Shown: one piece after another, positions 11,481 through 25,109 of the stretch
Layout of the letters: each line of letters begins with the position of its first letter
Position numbering within the stretch: the stretch's first letter is position 1
Assembly: GCF_040115645.1 (NCBI RefSeq)
Contig: NC_089564.1
Location: 2,046,001-2,110,000 of the forward strand
DNA length: 64,000 nucleotides
Reading direction: 5' to 3'
Source: Euwallacea fornicatus
Taxonomy: Eukaryota; Arthropoda; Insecta; Coleoptera; Curculionidae
Notes under the pieces: generated by a model
Told to the model about the DNA's origin: nothing
What the model saw: the letters and a program-made list of their open reading frames with translations, nothing else
Databases searched by the model: none
Made by a program: the position numbers and the translations under genes

Positions 11481-12780
11481 GACAGTAGAGACAAGTTATG
11501 AGATATTATTTAAAAACTATGATTAAACCTTTCCGAGGTGCGACAAAATTTTGGTTTAAGACTTGGAAAATGTATTGGTGTAAAAGGTGCAGAATATCTC
11601 TTGATGTAAAACCGTTAAGAGTATCAGAATTCGTAGACATTCAAGTTATCGGCGGTAATAAGAAAAAGTTAAGTCGATTTTTTACTCCTCAGCGCGTAGA
11701 TCAAGACCTGTCAGCCAGTTTTAAATAAATATTTTAAATTAAGTGTATAGCAAAATGAGCATGGTGGATAGGCCTATATGTATATGAGAATTCAACTTTT
11801 CTGGGTAAAATAGATCTATTGGGTTGCAAAAAGAATATTTCTTTTTACTTTGGGTGGATTTTCCAAAATGGCCTTGAAATATATTAAAGAGATCGCGTAA
11901 ATGCTTTCATTTTTTTTAAACTCGAATATCTCAGAAACTAAAAGAGATACAAAAATGAAAAAAAAACTAATTTATAATTGAGACTCTGAAGAATATATAT
12001 AATTTTTTTAAATAATTTTTAAAGGGTCGCACCATTTCTAAAAACTTTTAAGTGCTAGTTTTTAATTGCGGTTTTTGAGTGATAGTCACAAATTAAATAC
12101 ATGTCATAATATGGTTCCAATACTATTTCCTGTAAAAATTTCATATTTTAAAAAGTGCCGTAACACATGTAAGTAACTAAGCGAAAAACTGAGAGCGCGT
12201 ATCAATTATTCGTATTCATTAATGTTACAAGTAAAAAATTGAAACTACTGCAAGATATTATTCTATTTTGCAATTTAATCAATTATGGATAATTAAGCTT
12301 CGTCACTATCTCCATTAATAATCACCGGAGTTTTTTTTAATTTTTTTATTCAAAGTAAACTCGCTTGTACTCAAGCCAAACCTAGAAGTAAATTTCAAGT
12401 CTACAAATCAAAAACTGGGATGTTTTGCTGTAATTTACAGAATGAAAAAATATTTTGACCCCGTATTAAATGAAAATAAGTAATGCTTATATAGGAAGAG
12501 CTGAATCGCTGAAAACTGAAGCATCTCTGGCCCTTCTTGTAGAGTCGGCAATGAAAGGGTTGATATTGACCTTAAAAATCAATATTCTAATCATTCTTAG
12601 TAGTAGATCACGGGTTGTAAAGCCGTCTCCAAGAATCAATGTCAGTAATGGGCGTTTTATTGTACGGAAAGGACAATAGAGTGAATTCCTCTGGATTGTA
12701 TTTTTAATTGCTTTCTGTATATGTATGTATATTACATGTATATTGTAGTCACCCATTAAAATAATATATGCATACCCATA
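11481..12780. other. No gene recognised
   Basis: AT-rich. The frame at 11498-11728 (76 residues, basic) and those at 12470-12807 show no motif and overlap on opposite strands. They are probably chance. Confidence 0.4.
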
Positions 12781-13379
12781 CAATTTGTATATGATAGAGG
12801 GGGACATATTTTAAGGTCTGATTTTACATTCATAAAGAAAAGTTGGTGTAAACATGGGTCCGCAAAAGGATCGTAAGGGAGCTGCGATCCTTTGAAGGTG
12901 ATTTTAAGACTATTAATTTGCATAGTTTTGCAATTTTACTTTAATTGATTTTGAATTTGATATTTTAAGCTTCGTTATCGTTTCATACCTTCTATCAATG
13001 AAATAAGTTTTATTTGGCTAGACAGTTTTACTACCCAATTTCAGCTTCGCACTTTGCAATGCTTCCTTTAAAGCCGCACACCTTTTAAATGGTTCGTTCT
13101 ACGATAATTTATCAAGAGTAACTTTTTTATGTAATTTTAGACAATAAATTATAGTCCAATATTGAATTGTCATAAAAGTTAAAGAATAAAGGAATATATT
13201 AAGTAAATATAGCTCTCCAGAGGTTCCGCACGCCATTCCGCATTTCTTGGGAGTCCCCTTCGAAGGGCCGCAGCTCCCTTAGGAGGCTCTTCAAATCCAT
13301 GTTTATTCCAACCTTTCGGCATTTTTTTGAATATGAAATGAGTCCTTAAAATGTGTCCTCTTATTTCACTTACACCTTG
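12781..13379. mobile_element. MITE-like element with ~120-bp inverted repeats
   Basis: The arms at about 12781-12900 and 13255-13379 are inverted copies that share CATTTTAAGG-like, AAACATGG and AAGGGAGCTGCG motifs. The element is flanked by TA (12779-12780 and 13380-13381) and its tips are CAA/TTG. It is 599 bp long with no coding content and an AT-rich middle. The TA duplication points to the Tc1/mariner superfamily. Confidence 0.7.
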
Positions 13380-16179
13380 TATATTATACTGATGATTGAC
13401 TATAATGGGATTCCTATTAATTCATTGCCTTTGCTGTATTTATTTTATATATGTCGGAGATTTATTAGTCCTTAAGTTTAGAAATGTAAAATTTTAGTTA
13501 GCAATAAGGTTGAAGAGCAGGCTGACAGGCTTATCGTGGAGATAAAGTACTGTCGAACGAGGTCGCTACCACCAAGGGCGAAATCGAGGGGCCATGTGTG
13601 CGAGCCTTCGCGGGAAACAGGGACTAGCAGGTACTTTGTCCCTCGAATTTGAAGGACTCGCGAGATCTGAAAAACCAGAAACCAAAAAGGGACAGGCAGA
13701 TTAGATTGGCAAGTGACGAGAAGCGCTCGTGTGGTAGCGAATTCGTTGGCTTTGCCCTTTTTCTATTCTTGCTATTGAAATAAAACTAAATATATTGCAT
13801 CATCATGGAAAACCTTCCTGTTGATGCTCCGACATATACATATATATAAGCGCCATATATATTAATGGTAAATGTGGATCCCCAGAAATTATCAACATTT
13901 ATAAAAGTTTAATGATATGCGTATCTCAAACAGATTCAAAGAAATCCAAAACTCTTAATTGTTTAAATAAAGTTTTAACGCTCTATATTTTCAGCAGTAC
14001 TGAAATTTTGAAAAAGCGCAAGGGAAACATCCTTATTTTATAGTTTGTTTCCTAGAAGAAGTAAATCTCCAGAAGTAGAAGGAAACACCTTCCGATAATG
14101 CGTCATTCTATTATTTTCGCCACTTTCATAATCCTTCAAAGGCAATCTTCTTCATGGATTCTCTTACATATCGTTTTTTAAAAACAATCAGAAAGAATGC
14201 ATTTTACTGGATGGATAAGATCGGAAAGCTGATCTAAGGGATCGGTATACCCATTTTTCAATCTCTCTTATTTTCTTTTTCCGAGTCCTCTGCCTGCGAA
14301 ATAATTCTGCAAAATTCTGGAAAATATTTTTATGTCATTATTCCACGAAATCCAATATAAAACATAAAGAACGATTAAAGTGTCAGCTAAAGTCTGTCGT
14401 AAAACAAATATTGTACGTCAGGCGACCGAAATGTGTTTAGCAGTGCTCTTCGAGCTTTCAGGCTTTGCCTGCGGCTCGCCTCTTCTCTGTTTGCTCGGCT
14501 CGGCCTATAAAATACTATTTTGCGGGCATGTAATGAATTGTGTTATACTTACATGTACGCGGGATCGGTGTTTGTGCTTAATACTTATTATTGGTTGAAG
14601 GCAAAATGACTCATTGTCGCATAATCACAAAAGATACCTTTCGGCAGGTAATGCTTGAGGAGAGTTGTAGTTACTCTAATATAATTCCATATCATGATAT
14701 AAAGGCCTAGCAACCTACCTTTGTCGGTCTTTTTAATGGACCTTTCACTTTTTCAAGGGCCATTTACCCTGCTCAGGATTAATCACGTACGATGATAAAG
14801 AGGAGGTAAAATTGTCTTTTTCTCCAGTTTTTCTCACAAACCCGTATGTTACTTCCTGTACCACTGTCACGCACAACAAAATTAAATAATACATTTTTCT
14901 TTTACTACAGTTCTAATGCAAAAACAAATCTGCCAGAAACAGAGTAGATATTTTTCAGGTTAATCCAGAAGGAAGGATCTGGAAACTGTCCATGCAAGAG
15001 GAAATAAAAAATAAGTAAAATTCTCAATATAAAAATGGTAAGACTAATAAAAATCATGAAAATGTGAAATAGCAGCTCTAGCACTATGCAACTAAAACTT
15101 GAGTGAAAATTTAATATCGAGCTTTTTCCATATTTTATAAACTGCTTTCGGTACGTAAATGAGGGAGTTACGGTTTGAGTAGTTATCGTACCTTGATATG
15201 CTTCATATAATTTTGCAACAAGGACCTACTGTCAGAATACTCAGAATTCCTCCTACACGTATTTCTTTTCTCCTTGATTATCTCATTTTATTAGCCTGAA
15301 AGAATCTAAAATCTAAAAAGCTGCATGTAAGAAGTCGATTTTCTTGGCGACCCAATATTAGACCCTATTGTCTTTGTTATGGAAATAAAAGGGGCAACTT
15401 TTCGGTCTTTATTGCCCCAAGGGGCCGCTTTTAGGATTAGGACATTTACATTGAGAGAGGGCAGTTATTGAATTTGTGAAGGGAAGACGAAGAGCTACAA
15501 AATAGATAGACGAGTAAAGGATGATTTCCTGTTCGTTTATCTACAGGCTCAAAGAAACAAAAATATTTTAGAGTGACATTATAGAGATATTATATCACAA
15601 ACAGTCTGACTCCATCATATTCTCCATCTTCCATAAAAGGTTTGCACCTTGCTTCTGAGGGAAAACAGCGCTAAAAGTTACGTACGTTTTTCATGGGTTT
15701 CTGCAAAATTGCAAACTGCTGAGAGTAATAAATTAGAAACGAGGGAGTTTTAAAAATGACCCAGCATAATTCTTAATAAACTTTCAAGTCCTTGGTAATC
15801 TCACAAAGTCGGAGTTACGGGTCGAGTTCTTAGATTAATCGATTTCTTTTCAATTGTGTTGGTTAATGAGAAAAATAATTGCGCACTGCAAGCGAAGTTG
15901 CATTTTTACTGCTTTGGAAAGTTTGTTTGTTAAGTTTTCTTATAACTACTTGGAAAGAGAATTTAAGGTGCATTAAACTCTATATCACACTCCTCTTTAT
16001 ATCACATTTCTGTCGACTTATTTCGGCTAAAGCCAGAAATATTCATTCAGCAGTAGCGAAGCTCAAGGGCTGTAGCTTCGGTATATTCAGCGTGAAAGGC
16101 GGAAATATTTAATATACTTCTGTAGTGCAAAGAATCTCAAACGATTAAATTTAGTATTGCATTTCTTCCACATATGTTA
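13380..16179. other. No gene recognised; GC-rich patch at 13510-13770
   Basis: The patch at 13510-13770 is much richer in G+C than its neighbours. It is followed by AATAAA and an AT-rich stretch, so it may be the end of a retroelement transcript, but I see no repeat or frame that proves it. The rest is AT-rich with short unassignable frames (14380-14598, 15879-16112). Confidence 0.35.
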
Positions 16180-17042
16180 TACAGGATGTTAATTAAGTAT
16201 ATGTAGTTATTTCAAGGGATGACTTTTTAACTGATTCTGTCACCAAAAATTCCTATGAAAGCAGGCCCGCAACGTTTTCGTGTAAGAACCAGAGGGTATG
16301 AAAATTTATTTTTTTATAAAGATTTCTGGATAGAAATCGAACAAAATTTGGTATACGGGGATTTTTTGTCACGGTAAATCCAAATATCATCTTTATTTTT
16401 TGATTACTGATAGAGGACGCCACATACAGGGTTCAATCATATTTTAATGGGTCCTAACTTTTTTGCGCTACACTGTATGCAACTTTTGTATCAAGACTTA
16501 TTGTACGTTTGCTTCTTTTGAAAAAGGTACCTTTCGAAAATGTCTGTGGAAGTAACCGTTTTGGTGATAAACGGGTTTGCAATTATCATGACTTGGGTAA
16601 AAATGATTTAATAACACTAATGGAAATTATTAAAATTAATATATTATCATAGTTGTTGAAAATGGCCACGTCCGACTTTTAGTGCAAAACTCCCGTAAAA
16701 AATAAAGAACACCCGAGAAATAGAATAATCGACTTTTGTATGGAAATCGAAAGTACACCTGGTGTGTTTGAGAGAGTTCGCCAATTAATATTGAGCACAG
16801 ATGCACGTACAGAAGTGGGAGGTGACCATTTTCAAAAACTATTAAAATATTAAATAAATTTTGATAATTTCAATAATTGTTATTAAATCAATTTTAAAAA
16901 CCGAATTAAAAATTAAATTTCAAGACCCTCTAGTTCTTAAACGAAGACGTTGCGGACCTACATGCATAAGAACTTTTTGTGATAAAATCAGTTAAAGATT
17001 CATCCCTTGAAATAAGTACCTGTATCTAATTAACACTTTGTA
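16180..17042 (+). mobile_element. Mariner-like deletion derivative with ~130-bp TIRs
   Basis: The left arm (16180-16310) and right arm (16915-17042) are inverted copies that share TTTCAAGGGATGA, TTTAACTGATT and CCGCAACGT-like blocks. The tips are TACAGGATG and its diverged partner TACAAAGTG, flanked by TA (16178-16179 and 17043-17044). Only the very C-terminus of a transposase remains inside. A non-autonomous copy. Confidence 0.8.
16758..16853 (+). pseudogene. C-terminal scrap of a mariner-like transposase
   Basis: Thirty-one codons read PGVFERVRQLILSTDARTEV and then GGDHFQKLLKY before a stop. This matches the usual end of this transposase group, where a FERVR segment is followed by a GG-x-HF-x-x-LL motif. 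No catalytic residue is left. It shows which coding end sits next to the right TIR. Confidence 0.7.
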
Positions 17043-19803
17043 TAAACAACATATTGTATGTATACTAGATAAATAATCGTAAATATTATTCAATTCATTT
17101 CTAGTTGAAGACAACGAAACGACAACTTCCCAACAATCGTAAAACATGCTTTCTAAGCCTCAATTGAAAAAGACACTTTATCTCTTCGACGTAAGTCTTT
17201 CTTTTCAAACTTGTAGTGGTAATTTAAACTCATTTAATTGACTTTTGAAATTTACTCTCTCAATAGGTTGAAGTGATATGTGACTAGCATTTTGCACAAC
17301 GTTAAAAATAACTGTAGCTATTAAAGTGGCTCGTTAGGGAACAGAAACAGTATTATGTCTCTCTTTGGAGGCTATTAAAACTAAGCGCCTTCTTGAGATG
17401 GAGAAAGATATTATTTTAGAAGATGCTCAGACTGGAAGTTAAATTCGGTTTCTTTGAGGTCGGGAACACTCATGTATTTTCTGTTGTTGCGGTTACGTTG
17501 CTTGGGGGTATTTATTAAGTTTATTTATAACCAATAAGTTAGAATTTTCTGTCACTGTTATTTACAGACCTGAACCAGAAAAAATACTATTTCGGAAACA
17601 TGTGCGCTCGAATTAAATAAACATGAGTTTCTAAGCGTCTTATTATTTCGAATTACATTTAAATCTTCTTGAATATTATACCTTAAATCCTTTCTGCTGT
17701 TAGGTATGGATTTGTACACCAATGACGTCAAAAAAATACAAAAAAAATCTAATGGATTTAAGCCAGTTTTTAGCGGTGACCATAGACGTTCACTCCTCGG
17801 CCAGTATTTCTAAGTGAAAAATTTATGTACAAGAACTTCCCCTTATGTAAAGGCAGCATCATCTTGCATAAATCAGAAGCACTATATTAATGCTAGAGAA
17901 ACATCCTCCGAAACTAGACGTAAGTTGTTTCTTAAGAAGCTCACGTACCTCCCCTTATTCAGTTTTAACGGCAGTGCAACTAATCGCACTCATATCCCCC
18001 AAAATCCCAACTCGCAACATTAAATGAAAATTCATATTGAAAGTGATGTTATGGCATTAAGCGAGAATTTTCTGTGTTTTAAGAATGGCCTTTTTCACAC
18101 CCCACTCACCACACTAATCGAAAATGCAACTACACGGCTCAGTAACCACCATTTCTTGTGTTTTGTAAGCTCTTTCACAACGTGTAATGGCGCAGTTATC
18201 TACTCCCTTAAAGCAATTTGGTTTATTTCTTAAGGTTAAATGACATTGCTTATTACGATGTAATGTAGTAGTGATTCAAGCATTTACTAGTATATAGTAA
18301 AAAGTAAACACTTCAACTACATTTCGTACATTTAAGTTGGGAATAAAGTAATATCGCAAAGGTCTTCTAATTAAACTCAAATAAAAACGAATATTTTTGA
18401 GGTTAGGACGTCACGAACGGTTTACGTCTGGGAGAAGGTCCTGAATATTATCCATTCTCTCTCTCTCCCTCTCTTTCTCTCTCTATCTGAGGCGTATCAC
18501 CTAGAAACCCGAGACAAGAATAGATAATATGGTTTAAATTACGCGACTCTGATGATCGGAACTGAACAATCAATCGTCGAATTTACGCACTTAAACCATC
18601 CTTGTTTAGCACTAGTCTCGATGTTTCGGGGCTCTGTCTTACCTATGATGAAACATCGACTCGCTTCGGAGCTATCTCTCTATTAAATTGACCATCCCCT
18701 TTAACTTGCGCTAAAACACTTTGCAGTGGAATGTGTGGAATGCGGATATAACCGGTTCTTGAAACCGTCATGTTTTTTTGCCCTTTAACTGGCAAAATTT
18801 ATTCACCTTGAACTGACCTTCGCGGTAAAGCGCGGAAAGAACGCGAGCATTTCAGTGTTAAAAGGGTTAATTCAAAAAACTTTCGTTCGTTTCTTTTTAA
18901 TAACCCACAACTCGCGTCGTATATTTCCATCAAAACTTTGTGTTATTTTCAAGGAATATACAGGGAATTTTTCAAATTAAATATACATTTCTTTGTACAT
19001 GTTGCCTCGGCAGTGAACTATATTTTACGCGAGATCTAAAATTCATGGTTCGCCAACCCCCGTTGCTTGAAAGATACGTCTGGTGCCTGTCTCCGGACTT
19101 TGCAGTGTTCGGCGAATCTCTTCTTCATCCGCACTAAGAATGTTTACATGGCATGGGGAAAAAACAAAGATGGTCACGTTTCGGTAGTTTTCAGACCATT
19201 GGCACTATCTTATAGAGGATAATCGAATTGATGTGCACGCAAGTTATCGGAGGAAAAAAGGAAGAATGTGCTGAGTTGCTAGTAAAAATTCAAGTTCCAA
19301 CATGCGAAAAGAACAGGTTAGTTCATCTAGTTCAAAAACCTGCCTCTAGGACGTACCTTATTTTTACCCATACCCCTTCATTTGGTCTTTCATTATCGAA
19401 CCTTGGACGTGGTAAGCCAGTCTCACCCAGTTCGTCATAAAGAATTTTTAAAGTTTGATAATCGGGTTGTCTATCATTGTGATAAATTACTAAACTATTC
19501 ATAGGGAGGCAAGATGAATGGGACACTTGGTCCAGTTTGATGAGCTTCTATTTTTCACTGGTTTATTTACATGCCTCCATAGTGGCTGTTTCAGACCCGT
19601 ACTGTAACCTATTAAAATCATTGAAACGAAAAATAACGAGTATAAGCGGACGTTAAAATCTGGTAAATTTAAATATAGCGCTCTGGCGTTCGAAACCCAA
19701 ACTGCGAGTTCCCTCGGTGGAGGCCCCCTAGACCCATTCAGCTTAAATTTAACGTTATTGTGGATGTCTGTAAGTTCGAGTTTGAAAGTTATAGGTGGAA
19801 GTA
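17043..19803. other. No gene recognised
   Basis: Contains a CT-rich microsatellite (18459-18487) and short frames (17814-18023, 18024-18233, 18940-19137) without motifs. The block 18500-18860 is less AT-rich than the rest but has no readable product. Confidence 0.4.
18459..18487 (+). repeat. CT-rich microsatellite
   Basis: Interrupted (CT)n, about 29 bp. Confidence 0.85.
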
Positions 19804-20025
19804 CAGTAGTGGACATAATTATAGCAACTTTTTAAAATAGCAAGTAAAAATGTTATTATAATTTTTTTGCAACAACCAGTAGTCAGAAATTAAAATATGA
19901 TATTCTTTATCAATTTTAATCATTTTTAACTAATATTTATTCCTTTTTTAAAATTTACCTCAAAAATAGTATCATGAATTGGAAAAAAATATAGCAACTT
20001 TTAACAATTAATTTATGAATAAAAA

Positions 20026-21057
20026 TTAATATTTTGTATAATAACCTTTATTTTTTACAATTTCATGCCATCTATTGGGCATAGATTTAACTAAGTTAAA
20101 AATTACAGTGTTGTCAATATCTTTCCAAGCTTTTTCTATTTCGTTGTACAAAGCATTTAGATTAGAATGATTTTTAGACCTAACTTTTCTATCTACAATC
20201 TCCCATAGATTTTCTATAGGATTTATGTCCGGGCTTTGGGATGGCCAATCCGATAGGAAAATTTTTCCTTCACGAAACCAAGCTGTTAAATAACGCGATT
20301 TATGTTTTGGATCATTATCCTGCTGAAAAAAGTGTTTTAGGGGCATAATGTCATCAGAATAAGGAACCACGTGCATCTCTAAGATATCACGTTACACAAA
20401 TCGATCCATATTTCCTTCAATTCGGTGCAGTGGTCCCATCCCAAAGCCCGAAAACGAACCCCACACCATTACCGATCCTCCTCCATGTTTCACCGTGGGG
20501 CACACATACTTTGGATTAAGTCGCGTGTTAATCGGACGTCGTACATAAGTCATACCGTCACTTTTGAATAAATTGAATTTCGATTCATCGCTCCATATGA
20601 CTCTTTTCCAATCATTGTAAGTCCAGTGTTGACGAGACCTGGAAAATTGGAGACGGGTTCGTCTGTTTCTTTCAGAGAGCAGAGGTTTTTTTGCCGGTCT
20701 TCTGGCAAAAAGTTGGGCATCTTTTAATCTATTTCTAATAGTCCTTGCTGTGACGTTTACTCCATAATTTGTCGAAACATCCGCACGAATCTCGTCTGAT
20801 CCCTTAAAAGGGTTTTCTCTACACAACTTGATAATTTGTTTATCTTGAAACTTATTATTTTTTTTCTGGATTTTTTCGAACTGTCTTCTTTCCCGACAAT
20901 CGGTAGTATAACACGGGACACAATTGACACGTTTTTGTATACAATGTATACAATGTATACAAAAACGTTGAGCTATTTTAACTTGTTTTTCTCTACTACA
21001 ATAACACTGAATTATACGATTTCTCATATCTAATGACAAAGTTTTCGTTCTATCCAT
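20026..21057 (-). pseudogene. Tc1-like transposase, one in-frame stop
   Basis: The frame spans 343 sense positions from an ATG at 21057, close to the usual Tc1 length. The N-terminal DNA-binding region (residues 1-115) has MDRTKTLSLDMRNRIIQCY and IRADVSTNYGVNVTARTIRN. The catalytic triad is complete: D157 in WSDESKF, D247 in FQQDNDPKH, and E282 in SPDINPIENLW. With 34 residues between the last two, it is DD34E. A TAA at codon 222 (MDRFV-stop-RDILE) is in frame and is the only break I see. Near residues 33-40 a 9-bp unit is tandemly repeated (IHCIHCIQ), stretching the first helix region. It could be non-functional for either reason. Confidence 0.92.
20937..20962 (-). repeat. 9-bp tandem repeat within the transposase gene
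   Basis: GTATACAAT units repeat in frame and give IHC repeats in the protein. Confidence 0.7.
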
Positions 21058-21345
21058 AGTGAAACAACCTCAAACAACTGCTACAAAATGACTGAACCCG
21101 ATGATATCCTACAAAAAAAAATAAATTCTTTCAATTTTAAATAAAAGTTGCTATATTTTTTTCCACTAGTAAATAATTTTTTTGTGTCAAATTCCAGAGA
21201 TAAGGCAGAATGCGTTAAAATACGTTTGGACAGATTACCAATAAAATAATGTATTTAATGATAGAATCGCCATCTGTGTCCCAAGGTGCAAACTAATTTT
21301 GAACCTTTTTAAAAAAAAGTTGCTATAATTTTTTCCACTACTGTA

Positions 21346-24295
21346 GGTGCAAGCAATTTTCAGGTAATTACGAATTAAATATCTTAATGTTTTTTTTGTC
21401 GACATTTTGTAATTTTATTGCTTACCATATTGAGCTTACTTCTGCGCGAAGACTAAAAATTTCACGTTGAAATATCTATTAAAGGTGTCATTCAAATATC
21501 TTTGCAAAGAGTTTTATCACAAATTTTAATGCTAACACGTGTAACGTGAAAAATTTGATTCGAGCCATGAATTTTTTTGCAGGAACTTATGAACATTCAC
21601 CGCTGTGTTCACATCGCACGCGTTGAGATCATTTCGTGATGTCCACTGACAGAGTGTTTCCAGGAACATTTCAAACTGTTTTCGCATTCAAGTTCCAAGT
21701 TCAAAAGTACAGATTTTCCCCACCTTCGGATTGGCAAGTAATGGCAATTTTCACATCACTAGATAAAAGACAAATTTCCACAGGTAGTTGGGATTTAGCA
21801 ACTATCGGAAGGAGGGAGTTCGGTTTTATTATTTCAACAATGGCCGTTAAAAACAAATATAAAATTATGAGCGGACGTAAAATGTGGACTACAAATTTAC
21901 CGGCAAAAACCCAGAGGTAACCTTTTTTCGGTTTAACGAGTTAGCCCATAAACAATTTCAGCTAAGGTAAAAGCAGCGATAAATTTGTATTTTCGTAATT
22001 AGGTTTCGGTGTCGCTATTTTTATCGCTTCCTTTTATCTCGAGGAGCTGGAAGCAATTTCTTTATTCAATATTTGATGGGTTCGGTACCTCAAAGCATTG
22101 AAACCTACTTCAAGCTAAACTAATAACGAAAAACTGCATAAAGGGATATCCTTGAATACTTACAAAGCTACGATCTTGTACTTATGACAACTCTTGAAGA
22201 AGCGCGTTTCCATTTATTCGAATAGCAAAAGGAAAGATTTGAACATCATCGAGAACTCTTTTGATCTTTTTTAGGAGTAACCTGGTACACTAAAGAGATC
22301 GTCTATTCAGGAAAAAGTTCAGCTCCAGCAACCAGGAAGCTTTGATGTTTATGGGTTCACCTTTGTTATGTATTGCGATTTTATTACATTTTTCTACGAA
22401 TTTTATCGAATTTTCTCATATCGGAAGCTCGAGCAGGAGACATAGAGGGTGAAGAGTTATTTTTCCGACTCGCCTTTGTGGCCATTTACGCGTTAACATG
22501 AACGGCAAGTCATGCTTACGAAAATTCTTAATTGCGGCAGCCAACAGCGATTATTGAATAATTAATTAATAATGTGTAATTCCCCGCAAATTTATATCTC
22601 TCATCAGCAATTAAACTTTCACAAACGCAGTCGAATAATGCTAATTTAAATTCTGATTAAAAAGCCCATTGGCAAAACATATTGCTGCGTTAAATTATTT
22701 ATTAACCAAATGCGTTTGTTCGTAATAGCTTTTAACAATTCCTGTGAAATAACATTATATTATGTAACTGCAAAAACTATAGAAGGCGGCATGGAAATGC
22801 AATTTGGGTGCTTTTTCGTGCATTTAAACCTGAAAGGAGTGCCTGAGATAAATCAGTGGAGATTTACCGAGTGCTTTTTAGTTTTCGCTTTTGAAATTAT
22901 GGGGAAGAGTCCCTTGCAGTTTTTCATTTAAGTGCATAAGAACAAATAGGATGTGGGGCAAAAATTGTGCAATTGAAATTTGAACAAAAGTGAATTTTAT
23001 AAATATAAATAAAATGCATCATGCAGCTTTAATAACTTATTTTGGTCGTGTCCATATCCAGGAATAACATTACACCGCCATGCTGCCTACCAAGGTGTGC
23101 GCGTGACGCTCACCTAATTTTTTAGTCATACAGCTCAAATAAATTTTATGATGCTGCAAATGATACTTCCCTCTCTTGGTATACACGCCGTTCATTTACT
23201 TAATGGTTTTTAATGATTTAATGATACAGAAGGGCATGGAAGTGGCTTTCTCAGGGGTGAAGATAAATTTGAGGGTTCAATGTACTGCCGGTTAGTAAAA
23301 GCCATACTTTGTTGTGTAATTTTAGTTTAATGAAAGTGGAGCAGCAATTACGGAGTAAGCCATTAAAAATATAAGGGTTTGTTACAGAATTAATGAATTG
23401 CAAATGGAGCAGGGACAGCCTGTGTGGCCTATGTTTGAAGTTTCTTGGTGACGAGCCATAAATGTCTATTTTGCCTTGTATGAATACTTCACAGGATCAG
23501 TTGTATCAAAAAAGCAAAGCCAAAAAACTAATCAGTGAACAATGAAGGGAAGTGAGTCTTCGTTTGCAAGGGTCTTGTTGATATGTATATATTTTTAAAA
23601 ACGTCGTGATGGACGGGCCATCAAAAGGAATAGCACACAGTATTTTCTCTTCCTTTGTTAAAGCTACAGTTTCTCCGAAAGGACTGACTTCATTTTGTTC
23701 ATTCTAATGGTAGTTGAAAGCGCGATTCATTCCCTTTCTCAGGAACGAAATGGCGTCAGTTATCATTTGTCAGAGTATAGAGCGACAAAACAATTTTTCA
23801 AGTCCAAAAAGTAAATTACAAAAAAATCTGCTTAACAGTACTATTATTGAGGAAGCGTCAAAGACCGAAAGAGCCAGTTCCAAAAGCAAGAACGAGGAAA
23901 AATGGAGAGATGGCTTTCTCCTTTACAGTAAGGGCCTTTATTTGTAATGTACCCTTAGGCTACGCCTATGGATTTCCACTGCCTTAGTGGTATGTCCAGG
24001 ATGGCCATATGTCGGGAACCCATTATCTTCCAATAAGGGTTACCCTTCATAAAAACTTTCACTCCTCTTCCTCGTCAAGACAAAACACTAAAGTATCCTC
24101 ATTTTTGCCAAAATCAGACTACAGCTGCAACACCCTTGTAAATTATCCTTTCTTACCATTGTCTTGACTTTACGGGTTAAGAATTTGGAAAGTTACCATC
24201 TGTGGGTTATGTTGCCTATTGTCTAAAACCGGAGCACGCCTATGGGTACAGACCCCCATTTTTAGTACTTAAGATATCCCGAACCTTGTACCACT
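21346..24295. other. No gene recognised
   Basis: Frames at 21636-21920, 22710-22931 and 23714-23947 lack motifs. Base composition is typical of the window. I see no inverted ends. Confidence 0.4.
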
Positions 24296-24325
24296 CTCTA
24301 TTCTACTCTATTCTATTCTATTCTA
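24296..24325 (+). repeat. (TCTAT)n microsatellite
   Basis: About five to six units of a pentamer, with one variant unit. Confidence 0.8.
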
Positions 24326-24573
24326 TTTTTCTAATAATAACGATACGACTGATATAGCTCGACGCTCCCGGAATCTTGTAAAATCTTGCATCCTTAACTC
24401 TTGACTCTCTCCATTTAAATGCTACTTAAAGCCTAAGGTCTTTAGTTTTGTAACGATTCAGTGTTGTGTGTGTCATAACGAGTGGAATAAAATCTACAAA
24501 AGTGTTCCCGAGTTTTGTTTCGCGAGTTCCATTACATATTTTTAAGACTTTGTTTTGCGCATCCCCATCTTAA

Positions 24574-25108
24574 TTGTCGTATTTTTGGTTGGGTTTAACT
24601 TGCTCGACCCCCCTCACCACAATTTTAATCGTTCCGATCTCTCGATACTTAGATTGTCATCGATTTAAACTAGATCGAATTTTCCGCACGAAAACAATGG
24701 ACGAACATGCCAAAAAAATAATAATAACGAATGGAAATATAGATGAGAACGCTCTCTCTGCCTCTTCGAAGATTAATTGGAGTTTAATATTCTTTAAAAA
24801 GGATATCCTAAAGATGATCTACAGTAAATTGAGAATTAGAGATATTCCCAGAGAACAGGGCCAGGGTACGATGATTGATGAACATCGGATTGCTCCTATA
24901 GATACTAAAATACGTCACGGATGCGTTATTACAAATTAACACACCTGTAAACTTACTAACTGGCTTGGGATAGTCTTAGTCCCTCATAACAAATGGGTCA
25001 CAGAGAACCATTCCCAATGCTATAAGGACTTTCACATACTAAATTCTGAAGAATTTAATCTTACCCCAGATATTGAGAACATCACTTTAAAAGAGGAATC
25101 GAACTAGT
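24574..25108 (+). pseudogene. Unknown ORF with one internal stop
   Basis: A frame of 121 codons ends at TAA (24937-24939). The same frame then stays open for another 56 codons (HTCKLTNWLGIVLVPHNKW and onwards) to a TAG at 25106-25108. Such continuation suggests a gene recently broken by one nonsense change, or chance. An internal Met near 24696 (MDEHAKKIIITNG) is an alternative start. I do not recognise the product. The upstream 200 bp end in AATAAAATCTAC and a GC-richer stretch, as an LTR might, but no second LTR or primer-binding site is visible. Confidence 0.3.
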
Positions 25109-25109
25109 C

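Larger units (their letters stand above)
19804..21343 (-). mobile_element. Complete Tc1-like element with IR/DR ends
   Basis: It is 1540 bp long, starts CAGTAGTGG and ends CCACTACTG, and is flanked by TA at 19802-19803 and 21344-21345. Each ~200-bp inverted end holds two direct copies of a TGGAAAAAA-TATAGCAACTTTT-type box: outer 19804-19833, inner 19979-20003, inner 21143-21169, outer 21311-21343. This is the IR/DR layout of several Tc1-lineage elements. It encodes one transposase on the minus strand with a single visible lesion, so the copy is fairly young. Confidence 0.92.

Noticed and set aside
23949..24535. Possible solo LTR from TGTACCC to CCATTACA
   Set aside because: The flanking bases do not form a convincing target duplication, and no second copy is present in the window.
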